Under the pieces are notes generated by a model that worked only from the letters and a program-made list of their open reading frames with translations, had not been told where the DNA came from and ran no database searches. From Streptococcus oralis (GTDB lineage: Bacteria; Bacillota; Bacilli; Lactobacillales; Streptococcaceae): a DNA stretch of 5,782 nt. Shown here one piece after another: positions 1 to 5,574 of the stretch. Numbering within the stretch: position 1 is the first letter of the stretch; the number at the start of each line of letters is the position of its first letter. The position numbers were made by a program, and so were the translations under genes. Where the stretch lies: contig CAJPKC010000086.1 in the NCBI GenBank assembly GCA_905370255.1, forward strand, positions 1 to 5,782, given 5' to 3'.

Positions 1-1098
1 CTTTCAAACCGTTGCTGGCGATAACCCCATAAAGAAGGATTGACATACCACCAAGTACGGCGCTAGGGATTGTAGAAATCAAAGCAGTGAATTTACCAAG
101 GAAGCTAAGGGCAATCGCGATAAAGGCAGCGTTACGGATAACTGAGACAGAAGCGATACGAGTCATACCGATCACCCCTGTATTTTCACCGTAGGTAGTA
201 TTAGCAGGACCACCAAGGAAGGCAGATACAGATGTTGCGATACCGTCACCAAGAAGGGTACGGTGAAGACCTGGTTCTTTCAAGAATTGACGGCCACAGA
301 TTTGGCTCAAGACCGTGTGGTCTCCAATGTGTTCTGAGATTGTTACGATCGCGATTGGTAAGATTGCGATTGTCTCTGGACCGAAGTAAAGGTTGTATTC
401 TTTGAAGGCACCACCTGTGCTAAATGGTAGGTAGAAGCCTGGAATTTCGAACCAGTTAGCTTGAAGAACAGGTGTGAAGTCTACTAGACCAAGAAAGACT
501 GCAAAGATATATCCACCGATAATGGCAAATAAGAAAGGAATGATACGAAGGAATCCTTTTCCTTTTGTATTGATAAAGGCAGCGATGAGGAAGGTAACCA
601 CAGCTACAAGAGCATTTTTCCAGTTGCCGTCAGCTACAAGACCAGCATTGGTTACGGCAGAACCAGCAAGCCCAAGACCGATAACGATAATCATAGGACC
701 AATAATGATTGGAGGCAAGAGTTTATCAATCCATTTTGTACCTGCGAAGCGAACACTTGCAGCAACAAGGACATAAACAAAACCAGTTAGGATAACCCCT
801 GTCTGAGCAGCAGATACATCACCCCCCATTTCTTTCATGGCAAGTGACATGGCTGTAATAAAGGCGAAAGAAGAACCAAGATAAACAGGAACTCTAAAAC
901 CTGTTGCAAACATATAGATGAGGGTACCAACCCCTGAAGCGAAGAGGGCAACAGATACAGGCATTCCCAAAATCAATGGTACCAAGATGGTGCACCAAAC
1001 ATGGCAAACACGTGCTGGAAACTGAGTAGGATTCCCTTACCAAAAGAAGGACGTTGGTCAACGTCGAGTAACAAATCAACAGTTGATTCTTGTTTCAT
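1..1098 (-). pseudogene. pyrP: Uracil permease (NCS2/NAT family), frameshifted near N-terminus and cut by the window edge
   Basis: Membrane symporter that imports uracil (NCS2 nucleobase transporters; also called uraA). ATG at 1098-1096 has GAGG at 1104-1107, 5 nt upstream. The opening frame reads 41 residues to a TGA at 973-975. One base is missing at about 990-991 (GCACC where GCAACC is needed). Restoring it joins the frame to an unbroken frame running off the left edge, giving 366 visible residues; by recall the family is about 425 long. Restored numbering shows the QH motif at 28-29, SEHIGD with Glu256, and GGPANTTYGEN with Glu305. These two glutamates are 49 apart, as are Glu241 and Glu290 of E. 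coli UraA. Many hydrophobic helices follow. The gene sits behind a PyrR-type attenuator, which supports a pyrimidine substrate. The break may be real or a sequencing error; family assignment is secure. Confidence 0.9.
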
Positions 1099-1121
1099 AA
1101 ATACCTCACTTTTTGGGCATC

Positions 1122-1156
1122 AAAAAAGAGCCCATTATTTTACAGCAATAGGCTCT
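1122..1156 (-). terminator. Intrinsic terminator of the pyrP attenuator
   Basis: On the minus strand a 10-bp stem, AGAGCCUAUU (1156-1147) with AAUGGGCUCU (1136-1127, one G-U pair), closes a 10-nt loop. It is followed by an uninterrupted run of U down to 1122. It lies 24 nt upstream of the permease ATG and downstream of the gene's own promoter, so it is a leader terminator rather than the end of another gene. Confidence 0.88.
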
Positions 1157-1257
1157 CAGAGTAGACTTCTTTAAAAAGAGGATTATCTCATTCTTAAAGA
1201 ATTTCATATATTTCTGCGTCTTCGTCACCTCACGGGATGACATTAAAAACCTTTGCT
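1144..1257 (-). promoter_or_regulatory. PyrR-responsive attenuator leader with antiterminator
   Basis: The leader RNA can fold in two exclusive ways. Antiterminator: AGCAAAGGUUUU (1257-1246) pairs with AGAGCCUAUUGCU (1156-1144) as two helices of 5 and 6 bp around a small internal loop, consuming the left arm of the terminator. Anti-antiterminator: the PyrR loop beginning at 1241 and its lower stem compete for the 3' side of the same upstream segment. A further 10-bp hairpin (1168-1200, arms UCUUUAAGAA and UUUUUAAAGA on the minus strand) stacks between them. In the Bacillus model, UMP-bound PyrR stabilises the anti-antiterminator so transcription stops when pyrimidines are plentiful. The pairings are read from the sequence by eye; the regulatory direction is inferred from the family. 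Confidence 0.72.
1224..1241 (-). promoter_or_regulatory. PyrR-binding loop
   Basis: The minus strand reads GUCAUCCCGUGAGGUGAC. GUCA pairs with UGAC, a single U bulges, CC pairs with GG, and the apical sequence CCGUGA fits the CNGNGA loop I recall as the PyrR recognition signature. Only about 16 nt separate it from the predicted transcription start, as expected for the first element of a pyr leader. Confidence 0.78.
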
Positions 1258-1263
1258 TGTGAT

Positions 1264-1292
1264 AGTATAGCAGAAAAAAATGATTTTGTAAA
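1264..1292 (-). promoter_or_regulatory. Sigma-70 promoter of pyrP
   Basis: TTTACA (-35, 1292-1287), a 17-bp spacer and TATACT (-10, 1269-1264) preceded by TGC, an extended -10. Transcription should start near 1257, leaving a leader of about 160 nt. The -35 box lies inside the palindromic core of the first 50-bp tandem repeat. Confidence 0.85.
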
Positions 1293-1430
1293 TCATTTTT
1301 TCCCGAGCCTTGAAATAAGAGAGCGAGGTTTGATTTTGTAAATCATTTTCTCTCAAGCCAAGAAACAAAAAAGTGAGGCATGATTTTGTAAATCATTTTT
1401 TCCCGAGCAAGGAAATAAAGACGCGAGGCT
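1281..1430. repeat. Three 50-bp tandem repeats with a palindromic core
   Basis: Units start at 1281, 1331 and 1381, exactly 50 bp apart. Each begins with the identical 19 bp TGATTTTGTAAATCATTTT, whose TGATTT and AAATCA arms flank TGT. In unit 1 the arms extend through flanking A and T runs to about 12 bp each. The remaining 31 bp is partly conserved (CCGAGC early, AAATAA in the middle, GCGAGG at the end in units 1 and 3) and more diverged in unit 2. A stub of a fourth unit (GATTTT) starts at 1431. The array fills the gap after rsmG and abuts the pyrP promoter. I do not recognise it as BOX, RUP or SPRITE. Confidence 0.85.
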
Positions 1431-1458
1431 GATTTTTTAGGTATCTTTTTAAAAATGC

Positions 1459-2172
1459 TTAAAGTGGTCGTTTGTTGGGCATGCCAGCCTTACGTGGATA
1501 TTTGTTTGGAGTTTCCTTTTTCTTTTCAACAATGGTGATGTAGCGAGGGTCTCCATTTGGAAGTGTATAGCTAAGGTTGTCTTCGACCTTGCTAAAGAGA
1601 AGGTTGAGGGCATTCTTGGCTTCTGTCAATTCCTCTGGTGCATTACTGGCCTTAAGTGCCAAAAGTTTTCCTCCTACCTTTAGATAAGGAATCGTTAATT
1701 CAGACAAGACCTGCATGCGAGCAACTGCACGAGCTGTCACAATGTCGAATTGGGCACGGAAATTCTTCTCTTGAGCAAAATCTTCTGCGCGCCCATGATA
1801 GAAATGAACACCTTCTAGATTAAGCTCTTCAGCTAAAAGCTGAAGAAAGTTAATGCGCTTATTGAGTGAATCAATGATGGTCACATCTAGCTGAGGGTAG
1901 AGAATCTTCATAGGAAGACTTGGGAATCCTGCACCAGCGCCAATATCAAGTAACTTAATTTCTTGGTTTTCTATCAACCCTTGTAGGATAGGAGCGATGG
2001 AATCATAAAAGTGTTTAAGATAAACTTCTTCCTTTTCAGTAATTGCAGTCAGGTTGATTTTTTGGTTCCACTCGACTAAGAGTTCGAAATAGCGCTCAAA
2101 TTGTGCTTTTTGCTGGTCAGTAAGATTAATATTCTGTTCAGCAAGTAGTGTGTAAAAAGTTTCTGGTTTCAT
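1459..2172 (-). CDS. rsmG: 16S rRNA (guanine-527-N7) methyltransferase RsmG
   Basis: SAM-dependent enzyme that methylates N7 of G527 in the 530 loop of 16S rRNA (also called GidB); loss is known to give low-level streptomycin resistance. The 237-residue product is full length. Visible: NLTAI (40-44), KHFYDS (53-58), the SAM-binding [15 protein letters not shown] (74-88), an acidic end of the next strand at ID (100-101), GRAED (127-131), ARAVA (147-151), and the family C-terminal signature [11 protein letters not shown] (224-234). I chose ATG 2172-2170 because AGAAGGA (2186-2180) sits 7 nt upstream. An in-frame ATG at 2196 has no ribosome site and lies upstream of the predicted transcript start. 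It is divergent from lemA, and downstream lies only the tandem repeat array. Confidence 0.96.
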   Translation of the reverse strand: MKPETFYTLLAEQNINLTDQQKAQFERYFELLVEWNQKINLTAITEKEEVYLKHFYDSIAPILQGLIENQEIKLLDIGAGAGFPSLPMKILYPQLDVTIIDSLNKRINFLQLLAEELNLEGVHFYHGRAEDFAQEKNFRAQFDIVTARAVARMQVLSELTIPYLKVGGKLLALKASNAPEELTEAKNALNLLFSKVEDNLSYTLPNGDPRYITIVEKKKETPNKYPRKAGMPNKRPL

Positions 2173-2199
2173 AGTTATATCCTTCTTGTATATCATCTT

Positions 2200-2208
2200 A
2201 TTTTACCA
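2200..2208 (-). promoter_or_regulatory. Extended -10 promoter of rsmG
   Basis: The minus strand reads TGGTAAAAT, an extended -10 (TGn plus TAAAAT) with no good -35 at 17 bp. Predicted start is near 2193, giving a leader of about 20 nt that contains the ribosome site. It lies back to back with the lemA promoter; the two -10 boxes are 22 bp apart. Confidence 0.6.
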
Positions 2209-2224
2209 CAAAAACATGGAAATT

Positions 2225-2233
2225 TGATATACT
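2225..2233 (+). promoter_or_regulatory. Extended -10 promoter of the lemA-htpX operon
   Basis: TGATATACT is an extended -10 (TGn plus TATACT). A weak -35 candidate, TTACCA at 2203-2208, is spaced at 19 bp. Transcription should start near 2240, about 25 nt before the lemA start. Confidence 0.62.
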
Positions 2234-2263
2234 TGTACTAATCAAAAGGCAGAAAGGAGCTTT

Positions 2264-2827
2264 ATGATGAATTGGATTTTTTATGGACTTCTTGCTCTAA
2301 TTATTATCTTGGTAATTGACTGCTATAATAAATTGGTGAAAAATCGTATGCAGACCAAGGAAGCTTGGAGTCAGATTGATGTTCAGTTGAAGCGTCGAAA
2401 TGATCTCTTACCAAACTTAATTGAAACAGTAAAAGGTTACGCTAAATACGAAAGTTCTACTCTAGAAAAGGTGACTGAACTCCGTAGACAAGTAGCTGCA
2501 GCAACTACACCTGCAGAAGCCATGAAAGCTAGTGATGCACTGACTCGTCAGGTATCTGGTATTTTTGCGGTTGCAGAGAATTATCCTGACTTGAAGGCTA
2601 GTAGCAATTTTGCTCACTTACAAGAAGAACTGACTAACACAGAAAATAAAATTTCTTATTCACGTCAGCTCTATAATAGTGTCGTTAGCAACTACAATGT
2701 TAAATTAGAAACTTTCCCAAGTAATCTGGTTGCGGCTATATTTGGCTTCAAGGCAGCGGATTTCCTTCAAACTCCAGAAGAAGAAAAGGCTGTGCCTAGA
2801 GTTGATTTTAGTGGTTTAGGTGACTAA
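2264..2827 (+). CDS. lemA: LemA family membrane protein
   Basis: LemA proteins have one N-terminal membrane helix and a helical bundle on the other side; their biochemical role is not established, although lemA often stands next to a gene for the protease HtpX. Here a hydrophobic segment (about residues 4-20) is followed by the family motif [16 protein letters not shown] (44-59), long amphipathic helices, and the conserved C-terminal stretch around [11 protein letters not shown]. Length (187, or 186 residues) is normal. Two ATG codons are adjacent: AAAGGAG at 2253-2259 is 4 nt from the first and 7 nt from the second, so translation may start at 2267. It is the first gene of a two-gene unit with htpX, with 1 nt between them. 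It may act as a partner or adaptor of HtpX, which is inference from synteny only. Confidence 0.93.
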   Translation: MMNWIFYGLLALIIILVIDCYNKLVKNRMQTKEAWSQIDVQLKRRNDLLPNLIETVKGYAKYESSTLEKVTELRRQVAAATTPAEAMKASDALTRQVSGIFAVAENYPDLKASSNFAHLQEELTNTENKISYSRQLYNSVVSNYNVKLETFPSNLVAAIFGFKAADFLQTPEEEKAVPRVDFSGLGD

Positions 2828-2828
2828 G

Positions 2829-3728
2829 ATGCTGTACAAACAAATTGCTAGTAATAAACGTAAAACTTGGATTCTTTTAATTGTCTTCTTTCTTTTGCTA
2901 GCCTTGGTTGGTTATGCTGTTGGTTTTCTGTTCATGAACTCAGGTATCTGGGGCGTGACTGTAGCTATGATTATCGGTTTCATCTATGCCTTGACCATGA
3001 TTTTTCAATCTACAGAGATTGTCATGAGCATGAATGGTGCGCGTGAGGTTGATAGAAACGAAGAACCTGTTCTCTATCATGTTGTCGAGGATATGGCAAT
3101 GGTGGCGCAGATTCCTATGCCACGAGTTTATGTAATTGATGACCCGGGTTTGAATGCCTTCGCCACCGGTTCGAATCCTCAAAATGCTGCTGTTGCTGCT
3201 ACGTCAGGACTTTTAGAGATCATGAATCGTGAGGAGTTAGAAGCTGTAATCGGGCATGAAGTTAGTCATATTCGCAACTTAGATATTCGAATCTCTACCA
3301 TTGCTGTTGCTCTTGCCAGTGCCATCACCCTTTTATCGAGTATGGCTGGTCGTATGATGTGGTGGGGTGGAGCTAGTCGTAGTCGTAGAAGTAATGACCG
3401 TGATGGTGGAGGACTTGAAGTGATTATGTTAGTTGTTTCTCTCCTAGCCATCGTTCTAGCGCCTCTTGCAGCAACTTTGGTGCAGTTAGCTATCTCTCGC
3501 CAACGAGAATTTTTAGCGGATGCTTCAAGTGTGGAACTAACTCGTAATCCTCAGGGGATGATCAATGCTTTACAAAAATTAGACAATAGTCAACCTATGA
3601 GTCATCATGTAGATGATGCTAGTAGTGCCCTTTATATCAATGATCCTCAAAAACCAGGTTTCTTGAAAAAACTATTTTATACGCATCCACCTATTTCAGA
3701 GCGAATTGAACGTTTGAAACAAATGTAA
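2829..3728 (+). CDS. htpX: Membrane zinc metalloprotease HtpX
   Basis: M48-family protease that cleaves misfolded or surplus membrane proteins, with its active site in the cytoplasm. From ATG 2829 the product has 299 residues, the usual streptococcal length by recall. Membrane segments are near 14-33, 42-60, 154-174 and 198-222. HEVSH (143-147) gives the two histidine zinc ligands and the catalytic glutamate, and Glu227 in [10 protein letters not shown] is the third ligand. A C-terminal THPPISERI motif (285-293) is typical. A GTG at 2820 in the same frame is possible but overlaps the lemA end; AGGTGA (2818-2823), 5 nt before ATG 2829, favours the ATG. The 1-nt gap to lemA suggests translational coupling. 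All catalytic residues are present. Confidence 0.95.
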   Translation: MLYKQIASNKRKTWILLIVFFLLLALVGYAVGFLFMNSGIWGVTVAMIIGFIYALTMIFQSTEIVMSMNGAREVDRNEEPVLYHVVEDMAMVAQIPMPRVYVIDDPGLNAFATGSNPQNAAVAATSGLLEIMNREELEAVIGHEVSHIRNLDIRISTIAVALASAITLLSSMAGRMMWWGGASRSRRSNDRDGGGLEVIMLVVSLLAIVLAPLAATLVQLAISRQREFLADASSVELTRNPQGMINALQKLDNSQPMSHHVDDASSALYINDPQKPGFLKKLFYTHPPISERIERLKQM

Positions 3729-3730
3729 AA

Positions 3731-3760
3731 AAACATCCAGAGAACTTTCTCTGGATGTTT
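3731..3760. terminator. Bidirectional terminator between htpX and the ABC-F gene
   Basis: AAACATCCAGAGA (3731-3743) and TCTCTGGATGTTT (3748-3760) form a perfect 13-bp stem with a 4-nt loop. On the plus strand it ends in a T-rich tract for htpX. On the minus strand it ends in a seven-T run, serving the convergent ABC-F gene whose stop codon is at 3773. Confidence 0.93.
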
Positions 3761-3772
3761 TATTTCCAAAAG

Positions 3773-4579
3773 TTAAAGATCTTGTAAATCAACTACTTCT
3801 AAACCATGCTCTGTCAGACTATAGATACTCGTACAGACTTCTTTTAAGAAACGTCGATCATGCGAAACAGTGACAAGACCACCAGAATAATTGGCAAAGA
3901 GTTTTCTGATTTCGGGTTGAGAAGTTGGAGAAAAGTTTCGTGTGGGTTCATCCAGAAGGAGAAAGTTTGGTTTTCGCAGAACTAAATTCAAAAGAAGGAG
4001 TTTACCTTGTTGACCGCCGGATAAGGAGCGGATTTGGTGGTGCATCTCTGGATAACTGAAATTGAGACTGGCTAGGAAGGATTGGATTTTCTGTAATTCC
4101 TCTTTATGTCCAGTTTGGCTGAGAAATTCTACTGGAGATAGATCCAATTGTAGTGTTTCTTGATAATCTTGTGGCATAAATCCAAGTGAAATCTCACTTT
4201 TGTCACTTAGTAGTTGTTGTAACTTGCCTAACAGAGTCGATTTGCCAACGCCATTGGGACCGATGATGCCGATTTTATCTTGACCACGGACAGTTAATTG
4301 TAACTCCTGAGCCAAAACACGCTCACCAATGGACAAAGTCTCATTTTCCAGTAGAACTAAGACTTTTGAAGTGGCTAATGGCTCTATATCTGAAAAGAAA
4401 AGTTGGATTTGTTCCTCTTCAAGTGGCTTTTGGGTCATGGACTGAGCTGCTTTTTCGTAACGTTTTTCTTGAGAAAGAACATTTTTCATCTTTTTAGCTA
4501 ATAGGCGACCGGCAGTACTGTCTTTGGTAGCTCGAAGTGCAGTTTCTACATTTTGCTTGACGCGACGATGCTTCTCCAT
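3773..4579 (-). CDS. C-terminal part of the split ABC-F protein (linker end and ABC2)
   Basis: 268 residues from the first ATG of this frame, although the frame stays open back to about 4720, and no ribosome site is evident at 4579. Residues 1-55 are the basic, helical linker of the ABC-F fold, the part that reaches the peptidyl-transferase centre in characterised members. ABC2 then shows Walker A GPNGVGKST (107-115), signature LSGGQ (186-190), Walker B FLLLDEP (206-212) with the catalytic Glu, and switch His240 in VSHD. The segment after Walker B is TRNFSP instead of the usual TNHLD. The fragment would lack ABC1 if made alone, so it is unlikely to be functional. Confidence 0.8.
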   Translation of the reverse strand: MEKHRRVKQNVETALRATKDSTAGRLLAKKMKNVLSQEKRYEKAAQSMTQKPLEEEQIQLFFSDIEPLATSKVLVLLENETLSIGERVLAQELQLTVRGQDKIGIIGPNGVGKSTLLGKLQQLLSDKSEISLGFMPQDYQETLQLDLSPVEFLSQTGHKEELQKIQSFLASLNFSYPEMHHQIRSLSGGQQGKLLLLNLVLRKPNFLLLDEPTRNFSPTSQPEIRKLFANYSGGLVTVSHDRRFLKEVCTSIYSLTEHGLEVVDLQDL

Positions 4580-4680
4580 GGTTTTGTCATAGGCTCTCTG
4601 GTCGTTAGCAGCTTGCTGGCTTTGTCTGGCAAAATTAGCCTTTCTCTGGTCACTATAGCTATCGTAGTCTAAATGCTCTA

Positions 4681-5298
4681 CTAGCGTTTCCGCTTCCTTT
4701 CGATGCTTGACCAGTCGTAATGGATAATGGTGTCTGCCGTTTGAGAGAGAAAATCTTCATCATGAGAAATGAAAATAACGGTTTGCCTCATCTTTTGAAT
4801 CTGTTTTTTTAGCCAATCAACCATCTCTATATCCAGGTCATTTGAAGGTTCATCTAAAAATAAAATCTCAAAGGGTTTGGCAAATTCATGGATGAGCTGA
4901 ATTTTCAAAGCTTCACCACCCGAGAGACTACTAATTTCTTGATCACTTGAAAAACGACTGCTGTCAAAGTGTAATTCCTCAGCCAAGCGATAGAGGATGG
5001 TGTAGTCTAAATCAGCAGAATCCAAAAAGAAGTAGTCCTGTAGAGATTTTTTCTTCAGTTCTTCAGGGAGATGTTGGGGAATGTAGGCCAGGGACTGAAG
5101 GTCAGATTGGATTTCGCCCCTGATAGTGAAATCAGCTAATCTTTCTCCCATTAAAGTTCGAAGTAAGGTTGATTTTCCATTTCCTTCTTCGCCTATAATA
5201 GCGACCTTTTCTCCGTCTTGGATGTTAATGTTTAAATCGGAAACAAGGTCTCTTAAATCTTTGTTTTGTGTGATGGTCAGATGATTGATTTTTATCAT
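4681..5298 (-). CDS. N-terminal part of the split ABC-F protein (ABC1)
   Basis: 205 residues from ATG 5298; the last 12 (after His193) are out-of-frame sequence ending at TAG 4681-4683. ABC1 shows Walker A GEEGNGKST (36-44, with EE where PN is common), signature LSGGE (125-129), Walker B ILFLDEP (145-151), D-loop SNDLD (152-156) and the switch His179 in ISHDEDFL. An upstream in-frame ATG at 5331 was not chosen because it has no ribosome site and almost abuts the U-tract of the leader terminator. Confidence 0.8.
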   Translation of the reverse strand: MIKINHLTITQNKDLRDLVSDLNINIQDGEKVAIIGEEGNGKSTLLRTLMGERLADFTIRGEIQSDLQSLAYIPQHLPEELKKKSLQDYFFLDSADLDYTILYRLAEELHFDSSRFSSDQEISSLSGGEALKIQLIHEFAKPFEILFLDEPSNDLDIEMVDWLKKQIQKMRQTVIFISHDEDFLSQTADTIIHYDWSSIERKRKR

Positions 5299-5334
5299 AT
5301 TATTGCCCTTTCTAGAATGTCCATATTGCATAAC

Positions 5335-5362
5335 AAAAAGCTCTACTTTACCTAGTAGAGCT
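5335..5362 (-). terminator. Leader terminator (T2) just upstream of the ABC-F gene
   Basis: On the minus strand AGCUCUACU (5362-5354) and AGUAGAGCU (5347-5339) form a perfect 9-bp stem with a 6-nt loop, followed by UUUUGUU. It lies after the gene's own promoter and ends about 36 nt before the ATG, so it acts on the leader transcript as an attenuator. Confidence 0.88.
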
Positions 5363-5375
5363 AATCGTTTATGTC

Positions 5376-5419
5376 AAAAAAACTCTTTTAAAAGGGCTGA
5401 AAATCCAGCAGAAAAAGAG
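5376..5419 (-). terminator. Possible second leader terminator (T1)
   Basis: On the minus strand CUCUUUU (5419-5413) can pair with AAAAGAG (5389-5383), enclosing a small GCUG/CAGC helix (5409-5406 with 5399-5396), followed by seven U (5382-5376). A second CUCUUUU at 5433-5427 is an alternative left arm. The outer stem is weak and A/U-rich, so activity is uncertain. Confidence 0.45.
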
Positions 5420-5442
5420 CACACAAAAAAGAGACAGAAACA

Positions 5443-5477
5443 AGATCTACTAAATAAAGGTTCTTTATTTGATAGAC
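5443..5477 (-). promoter_or_regulatory. Switch hairpin and antiterminator strand in the ABC-F leader
   Basis: AAAUAAAG (5470-5463) and CUUUAUUU (5459-5452) form 8 perfect pairs around a 3-nt loop. After one mismatch GUCUAU (5477-5472) pairs with GUAGAU (5450-5445), 6 pairs including two G-U. The 3' arm includes AGUAGAUCU (5451-5443), which can instead pair with 8 of 9 bases of the T2 left arm AGCUCUACU (5362-5354). The two pairings exclude each other. The 5' arm starts immediately after the stop codon of the upstream ORF, within reach of a stalled ribosome. Confidence 0.6.
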
Positions 5478-5489
5478 TTAGTTGTTCAT
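5478..5489 (-). CDS. Three-codon upstream ORF (Met-Asn-Asn) in the ABC-F leader
   Basis: ATG AAC AAC TAA, with a strong GGAGG (5504-5500) 10 nt upstream and a further GGGAG closer in. It is the only ATG between the predicted transcript start (about 5514) and the T2 terminator. Its position, in front of a hairpin that competes with a terminator, fits a sensor peptide whose translation state controls readthrough into the ABC-F gene. Very short leader ORFs are known before antibiotic-inducible ABC-F genes. Translation itself is not shown by sequence. Confidence 0.55.
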   Translation of the reverse strand: MNN

Positions 5490-5520
5490 GTCTCCCTTAC
5501 CTCCGAGTATTGTTGCAATC

Positions 5521-5549
5521 ATCATACTCTTTTTGAGAATATTTGTCAA
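5521..5549 (-). promoter_or_regulatory. Sigma-70 promoter of the ABC-F leader
   Basis: TTGACA (5549-5544), a 17-bp spacer and TATGAT (5526-5521): a perfect -35 with a near-consensus -10. The predicted start near 5514 gives an untranslated leader of about 215 nt before the ABC-F ATG, unusually long for this genome type and occupied by the attenuator elements listed here. Confidence 0.88.
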
Positions 5550-5574
5550 GGTTTAGCTAGAAAAACCACTATTT

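Larger units (their letters stand above)
3773..5298 (-). pseudogene. ABC-F family ATPase with two ABC domains, split by a frameshift
   Basis: ABC-F proteins are soluble twin ATPases without membrane domains; they bind the ribosomal E site and either aid translation or displace antibiotics. Start: ATG 5298, with AAAGGG (5311-5306) 7 nt upstream. The frame is lost after residue 193 near 4718-4721, where one T is missing (CATTACGA for CATTTACGA). Restoring it gives 508 residues: ABC1 (1 to about 190), a charged helical linker (about 194-310) and ABC2 (about 310-508). The linker frame is open without interruption between the two halves, so this is one gene rather than two. The leader carries an attenuator with a three-codon upstream ORF, as seen in antibiotic-responsive ABC-F genes. 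A resistance role is inference; I cannot assign it to Lsa, Vga, Msr or a housekeeping group. Confidence 0.88.

Noticed and set aside
474..776. Plus-strand open frame of 100 codons
   Set aside because: It lies wholly opposite the uracil permease coding frame, has no clear ribosome site, and its composition is that of a reverse-strand shadow.
894..1079. Minus-strand open frame of 61 codons
   Set aside because: It is an alternative frame within the permease N-terminal region; the other two frames, joined at the frameshift, encode recognisable transporter sequence.
1281..1430. CRISPR-like pattern: 19-bp repeats separated by 31-bp segments
   Set aside because: The intervening segments resemble one another, so the array is a 50-bp tandem repeat with a conserved core; there are only three units and no cas genes nearby.
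1444..1456. Terminator directly after rsmG (TTTTTAAAAA)
   Set aside because: It is a short A/T palindrome with no loop and no following U-run; any termination more likely occurs in the repeat cores further on.
2173..2196. Upstream ATG for rsmG at 2196
   Set aside because: It would add 8 residues not seen in the family, lacks a ribosome site, and lies at or upstream of the predicted transcript start.
2940..3451. Two minus-strand open frames opposite htpX (2940-3182 and 3266-3451)
   Set aside because: Both are antisense to a well-conserved protease gene and show no recognisable protein features.
5299..5331. N-terminal extension of the ABC-F protein from ATG 5331
   Set aside because: No ribosome site precedes it, whereas AAAGGG is well placed for ATG 5298; the extra 11 residues do not match the start of ABC-F proteins.
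5285..5536. Plus-strand open frame of 83 codons
   Set aside because: It crosses the ABC-F promoter, leader hairpins and terminator in antisense; the palindromic RNA elements explain the sequence better and no family is recognisable.
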